DNA from: Fluviicoccus sp.
GTDB taxonomy: Bacteria > Pseudomonadota > Gammaproteobacteria > Pseudomonadales > Moraxellaceae
Direction: 5' to 3'
NCBI RefSeq assembly: GCF_030646115.1
Contig: NZ_JAUSMX010000002.1
Location: 62,001 to 126,000, forward strand
DNA length: 64,000 bases
Part shown: piece by piece, positions 9,996-18,423 of the stretch
Layout of the letters: every line of letters starts with the position of its first letter
Numbering within the stretch: position 1 is the first letter of the stretch
The notes under the pieces: model-generated
Database searches by the model: none
The model's input: only the letters and a program-made list of their open reading frames with translations
Told to the model about the DNA's origin: nothing
Position numbers and translations under genes: made by a program

Positions 9996-11005
9996 TACGG
10001 ATTATCTTTCTTGTCGGATGATTCAAGGGTTGCGCCGGCTTTCCATTGCCGGCTCCAGTCACGGTCCAGGGTCTTGATGCCGTCGTCACCGCGTTGCAGT
10101 CGGGCGGACAATACCCGCCGCCGGCCGTCAATTTCAGCTTCGGCGAGCACTTCAAAATAATCGGATTTGACACTCAGCATTTGTCCCAGCGCCTGGCGTT
10201 CTTCACTGCCCAGACCGCTGAACCCCGGCTGTTGCATAAAGTTGTCAATGGATCCGTAGCCTTCGGAGGGTCGGGTTTTGCCCATCTCTTTGGCCATGTT
10301 GAAGCTGATACTATCACTTAATGACGCAATCAGCATCGGATCGGCGGTGTTGACGTTGATGGTTGTTGCAGCGGGCAGCGTTGTCACATAAGGGGCGATT
10401 TTTTCAACAGCCTCCGCCGTGTAACCCCGCAGCAATGACAGTTCGGAAATACTGACCATGGCGCGGTTGGCGTTACGGTAGGCGGGCTTCAGGCGCAGGT
10501 ACCAGTCTTCTTCCGCGCCTTCGCTGTCATAGGGCAGGCTGTCAGGGTCCAGCCAGTCAATAACCGGTGAAGCCAGTCCGGGCGAAAGGCCGGCCTGCTC
10601 CAGCAAGCGCTGGTAGATACGCAGCGCGGACATGTTCACCTGATTGTCTTTCCACAGGGTATTGAGATTGAATTTGCCCTGCTGGTCAATCAGCCGCGCC
10701 TGCACCGCTCCGCCCTCTACCGGAAACGGCGGCACCCGCCTTGCCCAGTCTTCCGCCAGGCTGTCCTGGGCCTCACCGCCTTTTTGCTTGTCGTTGTCCA
10801 GGTCTTCCTGCAAGACCGTGCGCGCCAGGGTTTCAGCACCCAGTGTGTAGAGATAGGCCTGGTCCTGGGTAAACACGCTGGCCGCCCGTTGCAGCAGGGA
10901 TTGCTGGGCCTTGATCATGGTCACCGCCAGGATACTGGCCATGGCCACCACCAGCAAGACGGTCAGCAGCGCGACGCCGCCCTGACGCTCAGGGTTGTTC
11001 GCCAT
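9995..11005 (-). CDS. gspK: type II secretion minor pseudopilin GspK
   Basis: This 336-aa large pseudopilin has an N-terminal prepilin-type segment, GGVALLTVLLVVAMAS, in which the usual +5 Glu is absent, as is typical of GspK. The SAM-like alpha domain includes INVNTADPMLIASLSD, a GspK hallmark. GspK caps the pseudopilus tip with GspI and GspJ. The gene start overlaps gspJ by 17 bases. Confidence 0.94.
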   Translation of the reverse strand: MANNPERQGGVALLTVLLVVAMASILAVTMIKAQQSLLQRAASVFTQDQAYLYTLGAETLARTVLQEDLDNDKQKGGEAQDSLAEDWARRVPPFPVEGGAVQARLIDQQGKFNLNTLWKDNQVNMSALRIYQRLLEQAGLSPGLASPVIDWLDPDSLPYDSEGAEEDWYLRLKPAYRNANRAMVSISELSLLRGYTAEAVEKIAPYVTTLPAATTINVNTADPMLIASLSDSISFNMAKEMGKTRPSEGYGSIDNFMQQPGFSGLGSEERQALGQMLSVKSDYFEVLAEAEIDGRRRVLSARLQRGDDGIKTLDRDWSRQWKAGATLESSDKKDNP

Positions 11006-11645
11006 TCTTGCTCACCTCCAGGCTGTCCGGCAGGCGGAAGATGCGGCGTATTTCCCCCCAGGGTTTTACGCTCATGATCCATTCAACGCCGGTAGGCATG
11101 ACCGCCAAGGCATCCGGGTTGTTGCTGTACTGGCTGTTTTGGGAAGGCCATTCGGTTTCCTGTTGTCCGGCAGCGGTGGTCAGGCGGATTTGCAGGCCTT
11201 CCACGCCTTCCAGCAGCATGCTTTTGCCGGGCTCCATGCCGCGCTCGCGGTCCAGTTGCGACCAGGCCAATCGCCATAATTCACCCTTGGCATTGACTTC
11301 ATAACGCACGCGCTGCAATTCACTGCGACTGGCCTGCAACGGATTGGGCCAGCCTTGCCGTGAAAACTCCAGGATGTTGTTGCGCAGGGTCATCGCGCCC
11401 ACGGCATCGCCATAGTCATTGCGCACCGGACGCGGCACGGCCTGCGCCATGTCCCGTTGCAGGATGATGAAGGCTTTTTGCAAGCGGATCAGGTCGTTGT
11501 CATGGACTCTGGCGGCATCTCGGGTGGCAATGGTGGAAGCCAGCAAACGATAGCTGCCCACGCCCAGCATGGCGAAAATTGCCACCGCGACCAGCAGCTC
11601 CAGCAGGGTGAATCCACGTTCGGTGCGGGTATCGGACCGGAACAT
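10989..11645 (-). CDS. gspJ: type II secretion minor pseudopilin GspJ
   Basis: This 218-aa protein carries the class III prepilin signal RGFTLLELLVAVAIF near residue 10, cleaved after the Gly by the prepilin peptidase, with Glu at +5. The C-terminal domain includes EGVEGLQIR and VEWIMSV(K)PWGEIRRIFRL, which fit GspJ. It forms the pseudopilus tip complex with GspI and GspK. It lies two bases after gspI and overlaps gspK. Confidence 0.93.
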   Translation of the reverse strand: MFRSDTRTERGFTLLELLVAVAIFAMLGVGSYRLLASTIATRDAARVHDNDLIRLQKAFIILQRDMAQAVPRPVRNDYGDAVGAMTLRNNILEFSRQGWPNPLQASRSELQRVRYEVNAKGELWRLAWSQLDRERGMEPGKSMLLEGVEGLQIRLTTAAGQQETEWPSQNSQYSNNPDALAVMPTGVEWIMSVKPWGEIRRIFRLPDSLEVSKNGEQP

Positions 11646-11647
11646 GA

Positions 11648-12046
11648 TCAGTTGACGCCCGTGGTTTTCGGGCGCTCCAGAAAACCGGTGAGGCTGGTCA
11701 ATACCGGGGAGTCCTGCATCATGTTGTCGCTGGCCTCGCGCACCGATACCTCAATGCGGCGCATGGCCGTTGCCGTGGTCGGTGAGGTCTTGACAATAAT
11801 ATCCCACTGGCGGCCGGCCATGGGCGAGCGCCCGCGCTCTTCACCGGTATCCGGCCAGGCGCGGCGCAACTGCATTTCCGTAATCTGGTTCAACGCCACC
11901 CAGTGAGCGAAGGTCTTGTCTTCAATCTGGCGGCTTAACGTCAATTGGGATTCGTTGACACGAAGCAGTGCTACCGCCGCTACCGAAAACACGGCCAAAG
12001 CCACCAGCACTTCCAGCAGGGTGAATCCCCGGGAACGGCACATCAT
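11648..12046 (-). CDS. gspI: type II secretion minor pseudopilin GspI
   Basis: This 132-aa protein has the prepilin signal RGFTLLEVLVALAVF at residues 6-20, with Glu at +5, followed by a small globular domain with WVALNQITEMQLR, characteristic of GspI (NxxxE/Q helix after the membrane segment). It nucleates the minor pseudopilin complex. Its start overlaps the gspH stop by four bases. Confidence 0.93.
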   Translation of the reverse strand: MMCRSRGFTLLEVLVALAVFSVAAVALLRVNESQLTLSRQIEDKTFAHWVALNQITEMQLRRAWPDTGEERGRSPMAGRQWDIIVKTSPTTATAMRRIEVSVREASDNMMQDSPVLTSLTGFLERPKTTGVN

Positions 12047-12612
12047 GGGGCAGCTCCGGCATCCGGGTTACGCAGCAGATTTCCAATGTCGTCCATTTTC
12101 AGTTTTTCGGGAAGAACGCCTTCGGCGCTGACTTCAAGGAGTGTGGCCGTGGATTCGCCACTGGAGAGCAGCAGCATTTGAGGTTTCAGCGCTTCTTTGC
12201 CTCCCTTGCCTTGCAGGGGGCGAGCGTCGTTTTTGCCGTTGCCGGCAGGAGTTTCGGCTGCGCTGATTTCCAGGATCACCTCTTCCGGAAGCTTGTAGTT
12301 GGCAAAAGCCGGATTACCGCTGGGCAGCCACTGCCGGCTCTCATCATCGTAAACCAGAAACTGGTAACCGTCTTCTGTGGCTAGCAGTCCGTACTGTTCA
12401 TTGTCATTGATGGCCGAATCCTGGGCCAGGCTGATGGCTTCTTCCAGCCGGTCGGCCTCACCGGCCACCACCCGCGACGGATCGCTGGGGTTGGCGGCCA
12501 GCAAGACGATGCCGCTGACAATACCCATCAACAAGACCACCAGCAGCACTTCAATAAGGGTGAAACCCTGATGACGGCCGGGGAAGGTAATGGATTGAGG
12601 AAGTCCGGCCAC
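12043..12612 (-). CDS. gspH: type II secretion minor pseudopilin GspH
   Basis: This 189-aa protein has the prepilin cleavage motif QGFTLIEVLLVVLLMGI near residues 15-31, then a soluble domain with a GspH-type pattern (RLEEAISLAQDSAI, followed by GYQFLVYDDESRQW). GspH sits at the tip-proximal part of the pseudopilus. It is slightly longer than many homologues; the region around residues 105-165 is polar and low in hydrophobicity. It lies 12 bases after gspG in the same operon. Confidence 0.92.
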   Translation of the reverse strand: MAGLPQSITFPGRHQGFTLIEVLLVVLLMGIVSGIVLLAANPSDPSRVVAGEADRLEEAISLAQDSAINDNEQYGLLATEDGYQFLVYDDESRQWLPSGNPAFANYKLPEEVILEISAAETPAGNGKNDARPLQGKGGKEALKPQMLLLSSGESTATLLEVSAEGVLPEKLKMDDIGNLLRNPDAGAAP

Positions 12613-12624
12613 TATGGCTTGGCC

Positions 12625-13032
12625 TTAATCGCTGTAAATATCAGCGTTTTCACCTTCACCACCTTCCTGCCCATCGGGTCCGAAAGAGTAAATGTCATAT
12701 TTCCGGCCGCTGCGGCCCGGAGCAACATACTGGAACGGGCTGTCCCATGCATCGCTGGGCAGGCTCTTCAGGTAAGGACCGTTCCAGACCTTGGCCGAAG
12801 CGGGTTTGTTCACCAGCGCATCCAGCCCTTCCTGGGTGGTGGGGTACTTGTGGCTGTCAAGCCGGTACATTTCCAGCGCATTGCCGATGCTGCCCAGGCT
12901 GGACTTGGTGGTGGATATCCGCGCCTGTTCATCCTTGCCGATCACGTTCGGCACAATAATGGCGGCCAGAATGCCCAGGATAACAACCACGACCATCACT
13001 TCGATCAGGGTAAAACCGCGCTGCTTCAACAT
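12625..13032 (-). CDS. gspG: type II secretion major pseudopilin GspG
   Basis: This 135-aa major pseudopilin forms the pseudopilus filament. It has the prepilin signal QRGFTLIEVMVVVVILGILA at its N-terminus and the highly conserved GspG core, including YRLDSHKYPTTQEGLDAL and the C-terminal YDIYSFGPDGQEGGEGENAD calcium-binding loop. The start at ATG 13032 was chosen because GAGG lies 6 bases upstream; an in-frame TTG four codons earlier has no such support. It is the fourth gene of the known-order set E-F-G. Confidence 0.96.
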   Translation of the reverse strand: MLKQRGFTLIEVMVVVVILGILAAIIVPNVIGKDEQARISTTKSSLGSIGNALEMYRLDSHKYPTTQEGLDALVNKPASAKVWNGPYLKSLPSDAWDSPFQYVAPGRSGRKYDIYSFGPDGQEGGEGENADIYSD

Positions 13033-13099
13033 AGGGGACCTCAAAAGCCGGGGTGGTCCGGTGTGCGGCCGGACCGGTCAGGGGTTAGCGGTTCACGGT

Positions 13100-14320
13100 T
13101 CAGTGAACCAGGTTGTTCATGCTGACAATGGGCAGCATGATCGCAAGGACAATCAGCAGTACCACGCCCGCCATGACCAGCAGCATCAGCGGCTCGAACA
13201 GGCCTACCAAGGTAGTGATCAGGGAAGACAGTTCCCGTTCCTGCATGGTGGCGGCGCGACTGAGCATTTCGTCCAGATCACCACCGGATTCACCGCTGCG
13301 CAACATCTGCACCATCATTGGCGGAAAATAACCGCTTTTTTCAATGGAGTGGCTGAGGCTGCCGCCTTCCGTCACCTTGAGGGCGGCATCCTTGATGGCG
13401 TCCCGGATCAGCCAGTTGCTGCTGACGGAGGCTGAAATGTGCAGGCCCTCCACCAGGGGCACGCCGCTCTTGCTGAGGATGCTGAGGGTGCTGGCGAAGC
13501 GGGAGGAGTTGGCTCCCCTCACCATGCGTCCCACCAGCGGCAGTTTCAGCATCAAGGCGTCAAAGGCATAGCGGCCGCGGTCGGTGCTGATGAAGCGTTT
13601 CAGCATCCAGCCGCCAATGCCCATCAAGACCAAGATATAGGGGCCGCCGCTCTTGATGCCGTGACTGAGTGAAATCAGGCCACGGGTCAGCAAGGGCAAC
13701 TGCTGGTGCGAATTCTTGAAGACCTTGACGATGTCCGGCACTACATAAGCCAGCAATCCGGTGACGATCATCAGCGCCAACGTGGTCAGGATGATCGGGT
13801 AGATCATGGCGCCCTGGATCTGTTTCTGGGTGGTGTAGCGGTTTTCGGTGTAATCGGCGAGTTGCTGCAACACCAGATCCAGATGTCCGGATTTTTCACC
13901 GGCGGCGACAGTGGCCCGATACAGATCGGGAAAGGCTCGCGGATAACCGGACATGCTTTGCGCCAGCGGGTACCCTTCCAGCACTTTGCCCCGCACCGCC
14001 AATAGCAGGCTTTGCGTGGCCGGTTTTTCGGTCTGGCGGGCAACGGCGCGCAGGGTTTCCTCCAGGGGAATGCCGGCCTGGATCAGCGTCGCCATCTGCC
14101 GTGTCACCAAGGCCAGTTCATACGCGCCCATGCCTTTACGCGACTGCAACAGGCCGGTTTTTTCTTCGCGGCTCTGCTCCCCCGCCGCCGGATCGACCGA
14201 CACCGGCAGCCAGCCCTTTTCACGAAGTTGCTGGCGGATCTGGCGTACGCTGTCACCGTCCAGCACGCCTTTTTGCTTGCGTCCTTGGGTGTCAACCGCT
14301 ACGAAATCAAAGGCGGGCAT
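13100..14320 (-). CDS. gspF: type II secretion inner-membrane platform protein GspF
   Basis: This 406-aa polytopic protein has two GspF domains, each of about 120 residues, and three membrane helices (near 170-190, 215-240 and 375-400). The first domain begins after MPAFDFVAVDTQGR and contains RQMATLIQAGIPLEETL. The second has FASTLSILSKSGVPLVEGL and SGESGGDLDEML. GspF couples the cytoplasmic ATPase to pseudopilus assembly. It lies 6 bases after gspE. Confidence 0.96.
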   Translation of the reverse strand: MPAFDFVAVDTQGRKQKGVLDGDSVRQIRQQLREKGWLPVSVDPAAGEQSREEKTGLLQSRKGMGAYELALVTRQMATLIQAGIPLEETLRAVARQTEKPATQSLLLAVRGKVLEGYPLAQSMSGYPRAFPDLYRATVAAGEKSGHLDLVLQQLADYTENRYTTQKQIQGAMIYPIILTTLALMIVTGLLAYVVPDIVKVFKNSHQQLPLLTRGLISLSHGIKSGGPYILVLMGIGGWMLKRFISTDRGRYAFDALMLKLPLVGRMVRGANSSRFASTLSILSKSGVPLVEGLHISASVSSNWLIRDAIKDAALKVTEGGSLSHSIEKSGYFPPMMVQMLRSGESGGDLDEMLSRAATMQERELSSLITTLVGLFEPLMLLVMAGVVLLIVLAIMLPIVSMNNLVH

Positions 14321-14326
14321 TTTTGC

Positions 14327-15802
14327 TTAGCCCTCCCGGGTGGCGCGCAACACTTCTTCCAGTGTGGTAATGCCCAGAATTGCCTTGCGCAGGCCGTCGG
14401 CGCGAATGCCGGGCCCCATGGTGCGGGCGTGGGCTTCCAGTTCGTGCTCACCGGCATGGCTGTGGATCAGGCGGCGCATGGTGTCGTCCACCACCATCAA
14501 CTCATAGATGCCGACCCGGCCGCGATAACCGCTGAAGTTGCATTTGTCACAGCCTACCGCCCGGTAAATGGTTGGCGGATGCAGCGGATTGACTCCCATC
14601 AGGCCGCATTCTTCGGCATCGGCTGTCACGGCCAGGCGGCAATGGGTGCATAACACCCGCACCAGCCGCTGCGCCAGGGCGCCCAACAGCGAGGAAGACA
14701 GCAGGAACGGTTCAATCCCCATGTCCTGCAACCGTGTCACCGCACCGACCGCCGTGTTGGTGTGCAAGGTAGACAAGACCAAGTGGCCGGTCAGCGAGGC
14801 CTGCACGGCAATCTCGGCGGTTTCAATGTCGCGGATTTCCCCGACCATGACGACATCCGGATCCTGGCGCAGCATGGCGCGAAGACCGCGGGCGAAGGTC
14901 ATGTCGACCTTGGTGTTGACCTGGGTCTGGCCGATACCTTCCAGCTGGTATTCGATCGGGTCTTCCACGGTCAGGATATTGCGGGTCTGGTCGTTCAGTT
15001 CGGTCAGCGCGGAATAAAGGGTGGTGGTTTTGCCGGAGCCGGTGGGCCCGGTCACCAGAATAATGCCGTGCGGCTTGTAGATCAGCTCGCGCAGCCGCTT
15101 GTGGTCATGGCCCAGCAGGCCAAGATGGCCAATGTCCAGACGCCCGGCCTGCTTGTCCAGTAAGCGCATGACCACGCGCTCACCATGGCTGGCAGGCATG
15201 GTGGAAACCCGCACGTCAACTTCCCGTCCCGCCAACCGTAATGAAATGCGGCCGTCCTGCGGCACCCGTTTCTCGGCAATGTCGAGCTTGGCCATCACTT
15301 TTATCCGGGAAACAAGCAACGGCGCCAGTTCGCGCCGGGGCTGCACGATCTCACGCAACTGACCGTCCACGCGCATGCGCACCGATAACTTCTTCTCGAA
15401 GGATTCCACATGGATGTCGGAGGCGTTGAGGCGGATGGCCTCGCTGAGCATGGCGTTAATCAGGCGGATGATCGGGGCGTCGTCCTCCTGTTCCATCAGG
15501 TCTTCGGTTTCCGGCACGGATTCGGCCAGGCTTTCCAGGTCGGGATGGTCTTCCAGACCGGCCACGGCCTGCTGGGATTCGCCACCGTCCCCTTGATAAG
15601 CCCCGGCGAGACGGACATTGAAATCCGCCACGCTGACGGTTTCATGGTTGTGGATCATGCCAAGTGCACGTCGCACCTCCATCAGGCTGGAAGGGCGCGC
15701 GTCTTCACGCACCAGCAAGGTTGTCGGCTGATCAGGCAGATTGACCAGCAGGACACCGTGGCGTTTGGCGAAACTGTAGGGTAATTGACCCTGACGGGAC
15801 AT
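14327..15802 (-). CDS. gspE: type II secretion ATPase GspE
   Basis: This 491-aa ATPase powers pseudopilus assembly. It has Walker A GPTGSGKT (252-259), the Asp box and Walker B region (311-325), a His box [10 protein letters not shown] (340-349) and a four-Cys zinc module (Cys385, Cys388, Cys418, Cys421). The N-terminal domain (about 1-110) binds GspL. The start at MSRQGQLPY was chosen; an upstream in-frame ATG would add 24 residues that overlap the divergent promoter region. It is the first gene of the operon gspEFGHIJKLM, divergent from the DUF432-like gene. Confidence 0.95.
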   Translation of the reverse strand: MSRQGQLPYSFAKRHGVLLVNLPDQPTTLLVREDARPSSLMEVRRALGMIHNHETVSVADFNVRLAGAYQGDGGESQQAVAGLEDHPDLESLAESVPETEDLMEQEDDAPIIRLINAMLSEAIRLNASDIHVESFEKKLSVRMRVDGQLREIVQPRRELAPLLVSRIKVMAKLDIAEKRVPQDGRISLRLAGREVDVRVSTMPASHGERVVMRLLDKQAGRLDIGHLGLLGHDHKRLRELIYKPHGIILVTGPTGSGKTTTLYSALTELNDQTRNILTVEDPIEYQLEGIGQTQVNTKVDMTFARGLRAMLRQDPDVVMVGEIRDIETAEIAVQASLTGHLVLSTLHTNTAVGAVTRLQDMGIEPFLLSSSLLGALAQRLVRVLCTHCRLAVTADAEECGLMGVNPLHPPTIYRAVGCDKCNFSGYRGRVGIYELMVVDDTMRRLIHSHAGEHELEAHARTMGPGIRADGLRKAILGITTLEEVLRATREG

Positions 15803-15895
15803 GGCGCTTTTCTCGTAGTTTTGACGGCATGTATATGCCAAGCAAGCATACTGGATGAAAGACCTTCTGCTCAATCAGGCTATGGTGGCATTTTG

Positions 15896-16765
15896 GTGAG
15901 GGAAGCAGCAATCCGCCTTGTTTTTTCGCTGCGGATGCGTAGTCTTGGCGAAATTCCGGTAATTGGGTGCAATCGCGTGAATCAGGGCAGTTGGTGGGGC
16001 GAATTCCGTTTTGAGGCCGGTGAAAGCCGTTGCTGGCGGCTGGCGGGCCTTGATCTCCGGGTGACCCGCAGTGACCGGGAGTGGCAGATCGAGTCCCTGC
16101 GCAGCCCGTTGCAGCATGAAGACGAGCAGCCGTGGGACGTGGTCTCCCCGGCGCCGCTGCCTCTGGAAAATGCGGTTCCGGGTCGTCACCTGTTCAACCG
16201 AACCTCACCTTTGCTCAGGATTCTGCCGGCGGCGGCTGACCGTTCGGTCGTTATCAAGCCGGTCAACCCGCTGTTCATTCCCGGCGGACAGTCAGCTGTT
16301 CTGTATGTCAGTACGCCGTTATGGGTGCAGGTTCGTACTGAAAAAGAGCCTTTCCCCTTGCTGGATGAGCCGGTCATACGACCCAGCGACACCTGGTTTG
16401 GTTCATCTCCCGCCCAAGGGCGCTTATGCTATGGCACCAAGGTGAGCGGCCGCACCGATTTGGCCCAGTTGCCGATCAGGGCTTTTCGGGTTGTGACACC
16501 GGTCAGTATCCGCAACGACGCCCAGGATCCCATGCCGGTTGAGCGTCTGAGCATGCCGATGCCGCTGCTGGATTTGTATGCCGCTACCGATGGTCGCCTT
16601 TGGACACCGGGCCTGCTGGTGGATCGACATCCCGGCGCCCGCCAGCCACGGGTGCGCATTGACCCGCAGATGAATGAGGCGGCCGGAGTGGTCCGCCTGG
16701 TCAACCGGGCTCGCGAGCAGGATGTTGATACCTTGTCCCGCATGTTCGAACACTTAATGAATTAA
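15896..16765 (+). CDS. DUF432-like protein paired with a mechanosensitive channel
   Basis: This protein of about 289 aa starts at GTG 15896 (an ATG 37 codons upstream lies inside the divergent gspE promoter region and is less likely). The N-terminal stretch SWWGEFRFEAGE and the central motif SDTWFG (about 164-169) resemble the DUF432 family as I recall it, where homologues sit beside mscS-type genes in both archaea and bacteria. There is no signal peptide or membrane helix, so it should be cytoplasmic. The stop is 18 bases before the MscS start, supporting co-transcription. A role in modulating the channel is inferred from position only. Confidence 0.6.
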   Translation: MREAAIRLVFSLRMRSLGEIPVIGCNRVNQGSWWGEFRFEAGESRCWRLAGLDLRVTRSDREWQIESLRSPLQHEDEQPWDVVSPAPLPLENAVPGRHLFNRTSPLLRILPAAADRSVVIKPVNPLFIPGGQSAVLYVSTPLWVQVRTEKEPFPLLDEPVIRPSDTWFGSSPAQGRLCYGTKVSGRTDLAQLPIRAFRVVTPVSIRNDAQDPMPVERLSMPMPLLDLYAATDGRLWTPGLLVDRHPGARQPRVRIDPQMNEAAGVVRLVNRAREQDVDTLSRMFEHLMN

Positions 16766-16783
16766 TTGGAACCAACGTCAAAC

Positions 16784-17647
16784 ATGGCTACCAAGGAAAG
16801 CTTTCTCGACCGCCTGATCAATTTGCCTGTCAGTGACCGCATTGAAGGCTTCATCATCGGCGGATTGCTGTTATTGGTTGGCTATTTTCTGGCCTGGCTG
16901 GTGACTAACGCGTTCATACGCACCATGCGCTACCGTCTGACGGCGCATCAGTTGCTGGTATGGCGGCGCGCCATTTTCTACTTCCTGTTGCTGCTGTTCG
17001 TGATGTCGGCCTTGCATGAGGCGGGCTTCAAGCTCAGTGTCCTGCTGGGTGCGGCCGGGGTGTTCACGGTCGCCATCGGCTTTGCCTCCCAGACATCGGC
17101 GTCGAACCTGATCAGCGGCCTGTTCCTGATCGGAGAAGGTTCCATTGCCGTGGGTGACATCATTCAGGTGGACAACACCCAAGGTGAGGTGTTGTCAATT
17201 GATTTGCTGTCGGTCAAGTTGCGCACGGTGGACAATATCTTTGTCAGGATCCCCAATGAGCAGTTGATCAAGTCCGAAGTTCGAAACCTCAGCCGTTTCG
17301 CCATTCGCCGTATTCCGATAGAGGTGGGCGTGGCTTATGGCGAAGATGTCGGCAAGGTGCGAAAGGTTCTGATGGATCTGGCCGACCGGCACCCTTTAGT
17401 GCTGGATGAGCCCTCGCCGCAAGTGATTGTCCAGGCCTTCGGTCCCTCCTCCATCGACTTGCTGTTTGCGGTATGGACACGCCGGGAAGTGTTTGCCGAC
17501 GTGAAGGACGCTTTACAGGAGTCCCTGAAACGCAGCTTTGACGAGCACGGGATATCCATTCCCTTCCCGCAAATCAGCATCAACAGCGGTGACCTGCAGG
17601 CGCTGCCGGTCGTGATCCGCAATGAAGGCAACGGAAACACGACATAA
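16784..17647 (+). CDS. small-conductance mechanosensitive channel (MscS family)
   Basis: This 287-aa protein has three membrane helices (about 25-47, 62-82 and 88-120). The third, GVFTVAIGFASQTSASNLISG, is the glycine/alanine-rich pore helix typical of MscS, followed by the beta domain starting GEGSIAVGDIIQV and the C-terminal alpha/beta domain. It opens with membrane tension to release osmolytes on hypo-osmotic shock. The ATG at 16784 was chosen over an in-frame TTG at 16766. It is coupled to the DUF432-like gene. Confidence 0.92.
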   Translation: MATKESFLDRLINLPVSDRIEGFIIGGLLLLVGYFLAWLVTNAFIRTMRYRLTAHQLLVWRRAIFYFLLLLFVMSALHEAGFKLSVLLGAAGVFTVAIGFASQTSASNLISGLFLIGEGSIAVGDIIQVDNTQGEVLSIDLLSVKLRTVDNIFVRIPNEQLIKSEVRNLSRFAIRRIPIEVGVAYGEDVGKVRKVLMDLADRHPLVLDEPSPQVIVQAFGPSSIDLLFAVWTRREVFADVKDALQESLKRSFDEHGISIPFPQISINSGDLQALPVVIRNEGNGNTT

Positions 17648-17769
17648 AGCCGTCTTAATGCGCCAATCCGGGCTTAAATAGTTGCTGACTTTGGGCTAGA
17701 CTTGGAAACCCGGCTTGAATAACTAGAAATTTACTGCCTCCCGGCAGTCTCCATTGTCGAGGACGACCC

Positions 17770-18381
17770 ATGTCGCAGCAAGATCCCGCACTTGCCCAGC
17801 TTGAAAACCAGCTTGCCGCCCTCTCACGGCGGCGTTTTCTCAGAACCGGTCTGGTGCTGGGAACGACTGCCGCCACTGCCATGACCTTTCCGGTGCGCGC
17901 CTTGGCCGATGACGCGCTCCCGATCGGAATCCGTCATCTTAGCCTGCTGGAATTCAAGGTCTTTGACCGCATGCGGACGATTTTCCTGCCAACCCAGCGT
18001 TTCGAAAAGCTGCCCAGCACCACAACGGTGCCGGTCATGGAAAACCTGGATCGCATGGTAGGCCGTTTGAACGCCGACACCCGTTTCCTGTTGTCCCTGG
18101 GGTCCAGAACCCTGGAATACACCACGCTTTACAAGCTGCGTCGCTTTTCATCCCTGAATGACGAGCAAGCCCTGAAGCAGGCACGCGCCTGGCAGTCCGG
18201 ACTTTCCTTCCAGGGTGGTCTGGTGGTCAGTATGAAGACCCTGCTGGGTGTCGCCTACTGGCGCGATCCGCGAACCTGGGAGGCGCTGGATTATGACGGC
18301 CCGGTGTCGGCCAAGTGGGGCATTCGCCGTTTGGGGAACCTGCCGCTGCCCATTGACACCGAACTTGACCTGAACGTCTGA
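17770..18381 (+). CDS. Tat-exported small protein, probable partner of the GMC oxidoreductase
   Basis: This 203-aa protein has a twin-arginine signal: SRRRFLRTG at residues 19-27, a hydrophobic stretch to about 40, and a cleavage site after ALA46. Tat export indicates folding, often with cofactor, in the cytoplasm before export. The mature part is helical with FKVFDRMRTIFLP and contains no recognised cofactor motif; it resembles the small third subunit seen with some GMC dehydrogenases (gluconate 2-dehydrogenase subunit 3 type), but I cannot confirm the family. It is 42 bases before the GMC gene, which lacks its own signal peptide, so the small subunit may carry the flavoprotein across in hitch-hiker fashion. 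Confidence 0.7.
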   Translation: MSQQDPALAQLENQLAALSRRRFLRTGLVLGTTAATAMTFPVRALADDALPIGIRHLSLLEFKVFDRMRTIFLPTQRFEKLPSTTTVPVMENLDRMVGRLNADTRFLLSLGSRTLEYTTLYKLRRFSSLNDEQALKQARAWQSGLSFQGGLVVSMKTLLGVAYWRDPRTWEALDYDGPVSAKWGIRRLGNLPLPIDTELDLNV

Positions 18382-18423
18382 TACTTACATGCATGGTCCC
18401 GCTCAAGAAGGAACCGGAATAAT

